A stretch of DNA of 64,000 nt, taken from NCBI GenBank assembly GCA_009739215.1, contig VSJF01000009.1:682001-746000 (forward strand), written 5' to 3'. Under the pieces are notes generated by a model that did not search any database, had not been told where the DNA came from, and saw only the letters and a program-made list of their open reading frames with translations. Positions 47,520 through 58,749 of this stretch are shown here, in pieces. The DNA comes from Floccularia luteovirens. Taxonomy: Eukaryota > Basidiomycota > Agaricomycetes > Agaricales > Squamanitaceae. How positions within the stretch are numbered: position 1 is the stretch's first letter; each line of letters opens with the position of its first letter. Made by a program: the position numbers and the translations under genes.

Positions 47520-50180
47520 ATGGGCAAGAAAGCTAATAAAGCTACTAAAAAGTTTGCTTCTAGTGGTCAGCTAAAGAAGACAATTCAGGCAAGGCAAAAA
47601 AGACAACAAATACGTAGAAAAGTCGAAGCGCGGCAAGGTACAAAAAAATTGAAGAAATCTGCAGTTGACCAGGAAAACGAGAACGATGAAGAAGATGTAG
47701 ATACGCAAGAAATGTCTGGCGCTAAGAAGCGGTGAGTGTGTTCTTTTGGACGGTAGAACATTTTCAATAGCCAAAAATCTTTAGCATGACAGTTGATGAC
47801 TTTCTTAATGGTAATTTCATGGACGATGATGACGATGAAATTGAGGGCGGTGATGAAGAGGTAGGCTGGCTCTTAAAGGACTTACTCGTCTAAGAAGGCT
47901 AATATATACGCAGGATGAAGAGGATAGTGGCAGCGAGGAGGATGAAGACGTTGATATGGATGCAGAATCATTTGCATCAGTGGATGAGCTGGATGGTAAA
48001 GACGCACATTCCTCGTTGCATGTCAAATCTCAACTCTCATGCAGAACAGGATGGACTATATATGCAAGAGCTCTCACAACTAGCGGAGAAAGACCCAGAA
48101 TTTTACAAATATCTTCAAGAAAATGACCGCGAACTTCTAGACTTCAACCCTGAAAGTAAACTAGAAGAGTCAGATAACGAGTCGGTTGGAGAGGACGACG
48201 CTATGGAAGATGCACAAATACCTAGACTCACAAATGTGCAGCTCCAGAACTGGCAGAAGGCACTCCTCGAAGTACGTTTAAGCATCTTAATTTGTTGAAG
48301 TCTTTCTCATGCACTCTTCGAAGACACATTCATTGAAAGCACTTCGTAAACTCCTGATAGCCTTCAGAGCAGCAGCCCATATGAACGAAGACAAACAAGT
48401 TTTTGCGTGGAGCATTGACAACTCTTCTGGTACTTCTCCCCTAACTCCCGTCCAGTCACTTGATTAATATCACGAAACAGTCTACACAAAACTCGTGAAT
48501 ACTGCCCTTGTCTACACTCCAATTATATTGGGCCATCACATACCCTATAAAACTCTAGCTAATGGCAAGATGTGAGTTAATATTATCAATATAAATTTAA
48601 TTACTTATAATTACGAACAGAAAACCACCTACCCAAACTCCCAAGTTTAAAACACTCCAGAAACTAATTATTTCATATTTCCACAACATCATGCATATCC
48701 TACCTCAATTAACGGACAAGGATATTCTCCGACTCGCACTGAATGAAAGTTCTAAACTTATACCATATGTACTTAGCAGCAGAAAAACTATTAAGATGTA
48801 CCTGAAGGTGTGTTACATATCTCACCATCTTTCTATTATTGGCATTACTCACATCACCCAAGCACTGCTTAGAACTTTGGGCAACTGCAGATGACAGCGT
48901 GCGCATTGCCGCATTCCTCGGGATAAGAAAATTAGCATCTACACCTGATAAATCAATTATTGATAATGTCTTCAAGGTCTGTTAACTTTAGCAACCGAAT
49001 ATGACCAATTTGACTAAGTTTTATAGGCAACGTATCTGACGTTGATACGGTCGTCAAAATCTACTAGTACATACACACTACCATCAATCAATCTCATGAA
49101 AAATTCAGCATCAGAAGTATTCTGTGTTGATCATGCTACCACATATCAACATGCTTTTGGTTATATCCGACAGCTCGCCATACACCTACGAAATAGTATG
49201 AAAATTAAGACTAAGGTTGATTCTTGTTTTCTATTCATTGACAGGGTATTGACCTTTGGTATCATTATCAGGAGGCCTACAAGCAGGTATACAATTGGCA
49301 ATATATCCATTGTGTTGATTTTTGGTGTATTGTATTAGCAAGAGCGTGTGATAAAAAGACGGAACTCGAAAATGGGAAAGAGAGTGAACTTCGACCATTG
49401 ATCTACCCCCTTGTGCAAGTTAGCTTGGGATCCATTAAGTGAGTGTGTTATTTGAATTTATATCGGAGATTTTATAATTTTATCTTGTTGTACGTTAGAT
49501 TAATTCCCAACAGTCGCTCCCACCCATTCCATCTTCACATCATACGCTCTCTACTTCATCTCACCAGTCACACCGAGACTTACGTTCCTCTTTCGCCTTA
49601 CCTCATTCCAATTCTCACATCCGTGCTGTCACCATCGGCACGACCGAAGTCTTCCACGTTACGGCCCCTTGATCTTGAAGTTCAGATCCGAGTTCCTCAA
49701 CAGTATTTAAAGACACGAGTTTACTCCGAGGGTATCACAGAAGAATCTGTTTTTACTCTAGCCGAATGGCTTGCCAGTCCCTGTGTCCATGGAAGCATTG
49801 CTTTTCCCGAAATAATAGTTCCGATTTCTGTGCTTCTGCGTAAACACATCAAGAGTGCGAGGACAGGGACAACGAAAGAACAAGGTCTTATCAAAACCCT
49901 TTTGGAACGTTTGGAAGATACTTCACGCTGGATGGAGACGAAGCGAAAAGGAGTGTCTTTTGCTCCGGGAAAACTAGCAGATGTCGCAGAGTGGGAAAAC
50001 AAGATCAAGGACAATCTTGCTGACAGCCCTTTGAACAAGTACCTCAAAGTACAACGGAAAGCCCGAGAGAAACGTCGCCAACTTCTTGATAAAGTATGTC
50101 GTCCAGTCTTTATAACTGAGAACGCGAGCTCAATCTATTAACAGGCGAGGGATGATCAACACGAAATAATTGAGGAGTGA
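47520..50180 (+). CDS. NOC2: Nucleolar complex protein 2 (NOC2)
   Basis: About a dozen short exons give roughly 690 residues, starting [19 protein letters not shown]. The N-terminus is Lys-rich, then strongly acidic ([13 protein letters not shown] and [12 protein letters not shown]), then the NOC2 domain: [108 protein letters not shown] and [18 protein letters not shown]. In yeast NOC2 pairs with NOC1 and NOC3 to mature and export pre-60S particles, so it acts in nucleolus and nucleoplasm. The last intron precedes the final exon [11 protein letters not shown]. The gene looks complete. Confidence 0.94.
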
Positions 50181-50578
50181 GCCGTGGAGGATAGTTCGCT
50201 TGTTTTTTGAGCTTGGCCAGTAATCTATCCGCGTTATTGTTATAAGCCTACAAAATATACTGCGAAAGCAGAAAGCATGTATAGAGCTGAAGAAACGACT
50301 AATGTGAAGCAATTGTTGTAATTTAACGGCTAGTAGAAAAAAGTATTGATATGAATCTGTTCTTGAATCATTAACATTGACAAAAGAATGGTGGCAATAC
50401 GCATGATGCTTGATGAGATAAACTTCGGCAATCAGAGGCGGGTGAAAACGGTCCAACGAAACATCAGCGAGTTGCTAATAAAACGTGGTTAAAGACCTCG
50501 GATCGTAGACCTATCACCTGTGTACAGCGTCGTTCGCATCCAACCGTTGACGCATTTTGGTTCAAACATAATGCGGGA
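50181..50578. other. Intergenic between convergent genes
   Basis: 400 bases, nothing recognised. Confidence 0.5.
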
Positions 50579-50941
50579 TCACCATATTCCAAAGAAGATC
50601 TTCCACCATGGTCGTTTTATGCCTTGCGCACTTTTTTCATACCCTTCAACTAGTCTTTCGTAATGGTGTGGCATTGACGGTGGTTGGAGCATCTTTTTCC
50701 CTAAGGGATACTGGAGATGGGATGAATTAATATGAATACTGCTTCCGATGAAATATTTAGGCACCTCATTCTGCACAGCATTATCTTGCAATGCTCGAGC
50801 TGCCCTTACGACTTGGGGTGTGAGAGTTGGATGTGAGGAGAGACTCTTTAAAAACGTTTGTAGCTGGAGGTTGGGGCGAAAAGGATCTCTTGTCCAGTTG
50901 TCGGCAATTACGCTCAATTTATGAGCCAAGTTCCTTGACAT
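50579..50941 (-). CDS. Small conserved-looking protein of 120 residues, function unknown
   Basis: A single-exon frame, MSRNLAHKLSVIADNWTRD to the end PWWKIFFGIW. The start at 50941 has a good context (CCACCATGTC), better than the in-frame ATG 15 bases upstream. The protein is basic and helical, with an N-terminus that could be a mitochondrial presequence, and a Trp/Phe-rich C-terminus following a YERLVEGYEKSAQGI helix. No domain was recognised. It sits between NOC2 (convergent) and the Hsp70-like gene (divergent, 320 bases). Its coding character rests on length, start context and composition only. Confidence 0.65.
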   Translation of the reverse strand: MSRNLAHKLSVIADNWTRDPFRPNLQLQTFLKSLSSHPTLTPQVVRAARALQDNAVQNEVPKYFIGSSIHINSSHLQYPLGKKMLQPPSMPHHYERLVEGYEKSAQGIKRPWWKIFFGIW

Positions 50942-51261
50942 GGTGGTACCTTGCAAGTGATGAGAGTGACCAGATGTCTCATCGTCACACCAAAAAAACT
51001 CAGCCGGCTTTTCTGCCCTGAATTTTAATCAAGTTCCGTTCTTGTCATGCACCGCTTGAATACGCGAGATAATCGATATGGAAAAATGCTTGTCAAACAC
51101 TAGCTTGAAAATGAAGCCCATGAAATTGTTTCATACTGAACCGAACTACGTCAATTTTTGTCATTGTAGGACACATTGCAGAAGCTAGTGAAGCTTGAGC
51201 TTGATGCTTGATGCTTTCTCTCCAACCACAGAGAATTTATGACACTGGTCGTGTTGGATAG

Positions 51262-54200
51262 ATGGCTGCAGACGCCATGTGGTCGCTGGGATCCAATCAT
51301 GTTGATGCACAGCCACCAGGCACTTTGCAACCGAAAGAAGCTGAAGGCGACCAACAGCAGCAAGTTTCTTACCAACCCCTCTCACCAATGGGTTGTTGTG
51401 GTGAACCCAACGACGACAGCAACGCTGCTGTCGTACATCAAACTCGACCCAATGGCCTCATAATAGACCAGCCTACCGCCCATCCAGGTTTTGAGAAACC
51501 TCACAGCTTTCAGCCGCCAACCATATCGACGCCTCTGCCCGTGCACAACTATGGCCAAAACGGCTTTGATCCGCCAAATGCTTGGGGTACATCCCATTCA
51601 CCACCACCTACAATGACTCAGTTTGGAACTCCCAATATATCCCCACCGAACTCTCCAGGATTTGGTAAAGGATACGTGAACGGTACTATAACCAGGCCAC
51701 TATCAGCCTCTTCACGTTCACATTCACATTCACCTCCCCCAATCGGTATTTCTCATTCTATGGCATCCTATGATCACCAGCGACAAACCAGTGTAATCCA
51801 ACTCCCATCAGATGAGGGAAAAATTTCAATATCAATTGACTTCGGTTTGTGCTCGATTAACCTCCATTTGGTACCTACTCAAGGTAAATTCTAGGGACTA
51901 CATTTTCAGGCGTTGTAAGTATAAGCAGAAATCTACTTGAGATAATCACCACTCATACATTCCAGGCATATGGCTCCTCACGCGTAGCTAATGGTAAAGT
52001 GCAACAGATCCTTAATTGGCCTGGTTCGTTCGAAACTTTCCGCAAGGTAAATAATCCCTTCAGGTTTTGGGCTATAGTTGGTTACACTAGTTTTAATAAA
52101 ATCCGCAGATACCCACTTGTTTGCTTTATGATGAATATGGCCGAGTTATTGCGTGGGGCTTGGAAGCAAAGAACGCTAGTCCCATGCCAGGGACAATTAG
52201 ATGTGAATGGTTCAAACTGTTCCTCGAACCCCGTGCTCTTCGTGATGAATCAGCTGTTGACCCCAGGCTTCCTTCTATACCAGTAAGCACATTGTTATCC
52301 TTGCTAGAGCTGCTATTGAGCGACATTTTATAGCCAGGGAAGAAAGCAATTGATCTCATCATAGATTTCTTGAGTGCTATATGGGAGTATGCGAAGGAAC
52401 AGATAACCCAAGAAATCGGCGCCATTGCAGACCTTGGTATGTTTCCAACTCTTTTGATACTTTCCACCCTCAAACCCTCTTCAGATTCTGCGGACGTGTG
52501 GCTGACTGTTCCAGCCGCTTGGGATGCCAAGGGTTGCGATATGATGCGGTCAGCTGCGATAGCCGCGGGACTCGTACAAAGTGCCAGGGCTGGTGACAGA
52601 GATTGGAGAGACAGGTTAAGGATCATAACAGAGCCTGAAGCCGCGGCAGTTCATTGCGCTCACTTCAGCAACCTACATCATTTGAAGCCATCGCAGAATT
52701 TTATGGTGTGTGATGCTGGTGGAGGTACCGTCGATCTTGCTGTGTACAAAGTGAGCTTTAGTGATAACCTTAATGATAACGTCGAAAATTTTTTTCCGCG
52801 GATGTAGATAATCGGGCAGATGGCAAACTTGGAGATTGCAGAGATGTGTGCTCGGTCTGGTGCTAATTGCGGTAGTCTGTTTCTTGACCTACGCTTCCGA
52901 GAGCTTGTCAAGGTAGGGTTCGGCATTTTCCTTACATTCGATTCATGAGGGCTCACCGAGAATGCAGACCCTCTTGGCCGATCATCCTGCTCATCTTGAT
53001 TCTGCATCTTTGGCTTATTTTAGTCAGTACAATCAATTGCGTGACAGCAATTCAAATTATTCTAATTGTTGTAAAAGTGCATTCATTCAGCGAAAGCGAC
53101 AAGCTGAATTACGCCGGCGTCCAGGATGATGGTGTGTGTCATAGCTTTTATTACAATACAACATGAAGGAGGCTTATGTGATGACTCTGTAGATAATATG
53201 TTCCACTTCAATTGTTTCAATGTCGAAGATCCTCATGATCCAACTGTTGGATTGATCAATGGACAGCTATCGATCCCAGGGAATCTCCTACGGAGAGAAG
53301 TATTTGATCCCGTTGTCAATGAGGTGTGTTTTCGAAATATATTTGTATTCAAATTCAGGATCTGAGGGTTAAATAAATTCTGCAGGTACTCCATTTGATT
53401 GAGGAGCAAACGCGGAAGATCGACCAAAGAATGGACGCACTTCTTCTCGTGGGAGGTTTTGCTGGGAGTGAGTATCTAAAGCAACGTGTCGAGGTCTGGA
53501 ACCAATTAGTACAACTGGGTCTCAGCTGGTATTCTCAACATGTGTCATTTAGGAACAATTCTCATCTACGATTCGGGTCATTTCGAGGCCACCGGATTCA
53601 GATACGGCAACCCTCCGTGGTGCTGCATTGTACGGCTTAGCACGAAGACCCTTGGTATCCAGCGTTATTGCTCCGCGTTCCTACATCATGAAGGTACGCG
53701 CCGTTTGGTGGCATCCTCCTTCACTACACTCACGTAATCACACCGCGTTCCCGTTTAGGTGAAACTTCCGGCCGAGCAAGAAGACTGGCTAAAGCGTCCA
53801 GCTTATATAAAAAACAATGACGCAGGTGTCCCCATTTGCGAAAACAGGTACATCGACCCTTTGCTTCTCATGACTGCTCTGAACGAGCCGGCGGCTCGGC
53901 CCTGTCAGGTTGCAATACCTTGTATCAAAGGGAGCCATTCTTAGAAAAGGGTAAGTACTCCAGCGCTGGTTCTCATGATATCCAACTGACTCGCCACGTA
54001 GACAGCGACTATCCACGAAATTTTGGTAATCGCCTGTTCTGATTTGCTACACCATAATAGCTAATTTCTCTTTTAGCAAATATTCCAAGACAGCATCAGG
54101 TAGAAATTTGTGCGTTTGGTTTTGGTTTTGATTTTGATGGTTGCAGATTCCTCTTTTGTGGCCGTTTTGTATACAAGTGATACAGACAAGCTGATGCGCT

Positions 54201-54522
54201 ATACCGACGAAGGGGAGACTTCAGAGCTATGTAAATGGACGGTAGATCTGTCAACACTCCCCGATTTTCGCATGAACGCCGCAACACAGCCGGTTGGAGG
54301 ATTCTATACAGGTACCCCAAAGAATTCGCACCTTAACCAGGGAATGTATATTGACATTCGAGAGCAGAATTCGAGCTTGGATTGGAGCTTGATAGTGCCG
54401 AAGTTCGGGGGATTTTGCTTTATAATAACCAAGAATGGGGAAGGTTCGCAGGTTCTAAAATCAGTATTTATTTTGGAAACTAACTTGCCATCACAAGGGT
54501 TACATTCGATTTCCTGGATTGA
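51262..54522 (+). CDS. Hsp70-superfamily protein, HSPA12-like, with long disordered N-terminus
   Basis: Many exons give roughly 780 residues. The first 190 are Pro/Ser/His/Gln-rich and disordered (SHSHSPPPIG, PPNSPGFGKG). The actin-like ATPase follows: phosphate-1 motif ISIDFGGTTFSGVAYG, connecting EPEAAAVHC, phosphate-2 FMVCDAGGGTVDLAVYK, and adenosine-binding LLLVGGFAGSEYLK. The block YFMHSFSESDKL needs a donor at GTCAGT near 53020. There is no canonical Hsp70 substrate-binding domain; the C-terminus is a beta-rich segment ending RVTFDFLD. HSPA12-like proteins are expanded in mushrooms and their clients are mostly unknown. Likely cytosolic. Confidence 0.88.
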
Positions 54523-55280
54523 AGTATTCGTATTGAAAGTGCGATGGACGGAACGAGATGTGATATCCTATCTCGATTAATATGAATGGGTAGTTGCAGG
54601 CGTGAGGGTATGAACTTGAGCTCTAATTGAGAAGTGTTTGCGGTAGTATCCGAAAGACAACCTATCATATGATTGCTATTTAATCACACTTGGTGTTGTC
54701 AAATTCCGTCTGGGTCGCATGAGATGTGAGGTGGTTTAATTCGCATCGAATTTGAGATCAAGATTAGATGTGAGCTGTGCGGCTGTGAACGGGTACTAGT
54801 ACTGGAAAGCACTGAATTAGGTGCCGATGGCGATGATGTGATGGTGTGTTAACGGACCTCATTGTTTACGTTGAACCGATGTGATGCCAACAACGCCATT
54901 GAGGGAGAATGTTTGCAAAAAAAGGAACTGGAGAGAGCTGCAAATAACCATAATTAATTTGTCAGTAATATTATGTGTACCTGGATGGGGCAAACTGTGA
55001 TAAACTTTTATATATATTTTTTTTTCTTTACACATTGATGAAAAAGGTAAGAAGCCTTGTGGCCTTATCGGAGTGTTCCCTCGCTCGGGATCTGTACATA
55101 GGCACCAATGGCTGCAAATAATTTTCACCTTGGGTCTTTAAAACATAACCACATCGTTCGGCTATTTCCATCGGTATATCCCGTCTCTCCAGGTATCGAT
55201 CGCGCATCACTTCTGTCCTGCTCTGCATTTCTTATAAAGCGTCGGACAATGTGTTCTCCCTCTCCTCACTTTCATTCCAA
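54523..55280. other. Intergenic, upstream of the lactone oxidase
   Basis: About 760 bases. No gene; a T-rich stretch at about 55008-55030 and a CT-rich leader just before the next start. Confidence 0.45.
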
Positions 55281-56964
55281 ATGTCTCATACTTCTCCTCT
55301 ATCTCTCCCCCTCAATGCCATTTATTCCCAATTGCATCCCGTGACCCTTGCCCCAAACGCTCCACGCGCTCATTTCATTAATTGGGGCAGGTCCTTTCGC
55401 TGTACCCCTCTTGCCGTTTTTGAGCCAGAAAATGAGTCTCAGTGCGAGCTAATTCTTGAGCTCGCAAGACGCGAAGGCAAGGTTGTCAGAGCGGTAGGCG
55501 CAGGTCACAGCCCAAGCGATCTAGCGTGCACCAATGATTTCATGCTGCGCACTACAAAATTAAATAAAATACTGGAGGTACGGATCTAATCGTGCACGCG
55601 CAGTCATACGTTCTATGGAGCGTTCGCATATATTCCATGTTCTGACTCGTTCGGTAGATCAATGTGGAAAAGAGATATATCGTCGCACAAGGAGGCATCA
55701 CACTCCACGCTCTCCACGCTGAACTCGCAAAATACAACCTGGCTATGATTAATTGTGGTTCAATCTCGGACCAATCTCTTGCCGGTATCGTAACCACGGC
55801 CACCCACGGCTCAGGAATAAACTATGGCGTTCTATCAACACATGTAATAGCTCTAACTCTCCTCCTGGCAGACGGTTCCCGCGTATTCTGCTCCCGTATC
55901 GAGCGTCCTGATTTATTCACCGCGTCAATATGTGGCTTGGGGTCCACGGGTATCATTCTGAGCATACAACTAGAAGTAGAACCTGCCTTCCGTCTGAAAG
56001 AAGTCCAAGAATCAGTTCCTTTCGAAGACGTAATGCGTAATATGGACAAGATGGTTCACTCCGCCGAACACGTCAGATTCTGGTGGTTTCCCACCACAGA
56101 TACTATACGCTGCAGTTATGCAAATCGTACAACAGAGGTACATGAATTTTTGGTCTAGTTTAGGAAAACTCTGATTCATTCTAAACAGCCAAAACGGCCG
56201 GCTGGAAGCTGGTGGTGGCATACATTTTTGGGACATCATGTAATCCAACTTCTTTTATTCTTGGGTCGCTATATGCTATTTTTGAATACCTGGATCGCTG
56301 GATTTGCTTGCTGGTTGGTCAGTACTAGGACCGTAGGTATAGACGATAGCCATCGTATATTTAATGTTGACTGCCGTGTAAGCATTTACCGAGAACTCCG
56401 GTTTTTTCACATATCTGAGAATTTTGTTTTTTTAGTATCCCCAGCATACAACCGAGTGGGCGATACCGTATGAGAACACTATTCCGTGCCTTCGCGAACT
56501 ACGGACATACTTGGAACAAGAACTTCTGGATCCCCACGGCCTGAGGCCGCATTTTCCGGTTGAAGTCAGGTATACTTCAGCTGACGATATCTGGCTTAGC
56601 CCAAGCAACGGGAGACGTACTTGCTGGATCGGAATCGTTCAATACAAGTATGTTTTCTTGTTATTAGCCGACTTCTTATGTGGTTCCTGACCATGTCGTC
56701 AGGCCTTACGGCTTCAACGTTCCATATCGAAAACTCTTCGAGAATTTTGAAAACATAGTTGGCCGGTATCAGGGACGACCTCATTGGGCCAAAGCTCACC
56801 GTCTGCGTCCGGAGACCCTCCGAAAAATCTACCCTCGGTTCGAAGATTTCACCCGGGTTATTGAAGACGTTGATCCGTCCGGTATATTCCGTAACGAATA
56901 TGTTCAGCGTCATATTTTGGGAAGGCCAATTGACCCTAGGATTTTCAAAACTCGTGCGGCTTGA
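55281..56964 (+). CDS. ALO1: D-arabinono-1,4-lactone oxidase
   Basis: About 480 residues starting MSHTSPLSL. The N-terminal half is a VAO-type FAD domain: NWGRSFRCTPLAVFEPENE, then VRAVGAGHSPSDLACTNDF, where the His of GHS is the residue that binds FAD covalently in this family. INCGSISDQSLAGIVTTATH and GVLSTHVIALTLLLADGS follow. The C-terminal half has the ALO signatures FWWFPTTDTIRC, YPQHTTEWAIPYE and GRPHWAKAH, the last near the active site. The enzyme oxidises D-arabinono-1,4-lactone to D-erythroascorbate with O2, giving H2O2, at the mitochondrial outer membrane in yeast. A hydrophobic segment near residue 265 (LLLFLGRYMLFL) fits membrane association. Intact. Confidence 0.94.
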
Positions 56965-57105
56965 GCTAGAGTCCTCACCTTGGGCCCACTAAAAAAATTA
57001 CTTATTATATTTTATTGCTACCTTATCTTGTTTGATACATTGTTATTTCTCAAATACCGTGGAGGTTTATAGATGACTGGAATAAAGTCAAATACCCGTT
57101 TGCTC

Positions 57106-58006
57106 TCAAAGCCCTAGTTGCTCTTTAATAGACTCTCGCACGATCTTCTCATATTCTTCTCGATTGTCTCGGTACAACTTACAACAATCTATATTGGCTC
57201 CACTTTCTAGGTTAGGTTCTATATCAAATTCAGGTTAGTTGATGAGCCATGCGGAAGTTTGAGGGTGCTTGATATAGAAACATACCGGCTAACATTGAAA
57301 TAACACTAAGGATGACTTTTTCTACGCTTTGAACGGGACTCCATCTTTCGGAGGCCTGTTCATACATAGTTGGGTCGTCGCCAGGGGTATGCAGAATTGA
57401 AATGCACACGTTCCCATCAGGGTATACTGCGCATATATCAATATGACCCGACCAGGAACAAAAAAGTCGGCAAGAAAAAAACCTACTGTTCGGATGAAAC
57501 AACGGGGGCTCAAATTTCATCTTGAAAGGCGAAAGAGGGTAATCAGACGGCTTGACAGATCCCATATCTAGAGTGTGAATCCCCGACTAAACGTATTCTC
57601 CACGGTAATGAACGACTCACGAATGTCAGCTTGGCCGAAAAAACACCTCCTTCCTGATTACGATGAGAGCCTGTGCTATGGAGCATGAAGGAATTTTTGG
57701 AGAAGTGCTTACAAAAGGTGTATCTTTGGGACCGCAGATGAGGGCTTCCCAAGTGAAGAAGTCTGATTCGGAGATGGGGCCTGTGCGCACGGCGGGTTTG
57801 TTATCAGTAAAGTATTGGTGATGGGGTAAAGGGCTCAGTCCAAACCGGCAGTGAACATTCCATCTGGGGAGCCTATTCGCACAGAATTATTGGTGTTGAA
57901 GAATAAGGACTGATTAAAGATTCATACCACCAGAGGTGAGTTGTTTGTATTCGGTCATTAGACGCCTAAGAGCAGTAGCACTGCTGGTTGAGCTTCTAGA
58001 AGCCAT
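57106..58006 (-). CDS. UBC7: Ubiquitin-conjugating enzyme E2, UBC7/UBE2G2-type
   Basis: Seven or so exons give about 165 residues, from [17 protein letters not shown] at 58006 to the end [18 protein letters not shown]. The E2 fold is complete: [25 protein letters not shown]-type loop as [18 protein letters not shown], and the active-site Cys in [12 protein letters not shown]. The acidic loop [18 protein letters not shown] is diagnostic of the UBC7/UBE2G class. In yeast UBC7 works with CUE1, HRD1 and DOA10 in ER-associated degradation. It is the first of two UBE2G-type enzymes flanking RPC2. Confidence 0.94.
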
Positions 58007-58129
58007 TTTTGGGGTTGAATTGGAATTGAGTTGTGCGGTGAGATGTGTGTGATGTAGCACGGACAGGAAAAGTAGGCAAAGATGCGGAGAGCTGGTGTTT
58101 GTGTGCCTCGGCCACGTCTAAACTCCGCG

Positions 58130-58402
58130 ATGTCGATCCTAAACTTAGGGTCCACTGTACATATGCTATTGAGCCTGTTGCCCGGTATATCACCTCTTTA
58201 TCTGCTTTCAAATGTCCTGTATTTAGGGCTTTTCATATCAGGTATACTACACCCAACCGCTTCTCCCCAGCCTCCAGTATCTATCGGAGATCACGGGGAA
58301 GAACATCGAGAATTTGTGCTCACTTCTTACTTACAAAAACCTGATTGCAATAACGTACAGCACATGCTTCTCATGGACAGGATATATTCTACTTGTTTAT
58401 AA
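58130..58402 (+). CDS. Possible small membrane protein
   Basis: A frame of 90 codons from MSILNLGSTVHMLL, with a hydrophobic stretch LYLLSNVLYLGLFISGIL and a short hydrophilic tail. It is divergent from the E2 gene, 120 bases away. An upstream in-frame ATG at 58082 exists. No homologue is recalled and introns may alter the 3' end, so this is only a candidate. Confidence 0.33.
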   Translation: MSILNLGSTVHMLLSLLPGISPLYLLSNVLYLGLFISGILHPTASPQPPVSIGDHGEEHREFVLTSYLQKPDCNNVQHMLLMDRIYSTCL

Positions 58403-58749
58403 TTCGCGGTGCTATTTTAGATTGTAACCTTCATACATCTTTTCAGGCCTTGAGTCCGTTCTGATAGGTATACGTTGCATTTCGCAGACCGGGAACAATG
58501 CATGCTTTTGAACTCGTGTGTTAGAACACTCGTGCTCAAGATTGTCATGTGTCAGTGGTTCAATCATTCATCTAGGTATCTGCACACAGCTATATACAAT
58601 TCAGGGGATATTATACCACCCAAACCCCTAGCAGAGGAACCTTGATTGTCACAACGTTTTGATCTCCTAGTCGTCACTTGTGCGGTGACGGGGAAGCTTT
58701 GCCCGTGGCATTTTCAAAAATCTTTGGAGTAAGTCATGGGAACACGGCA
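58403..58749. other. Intergenic
   Basis: 350 bases with nothing recognised. Confidence 0.45.
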
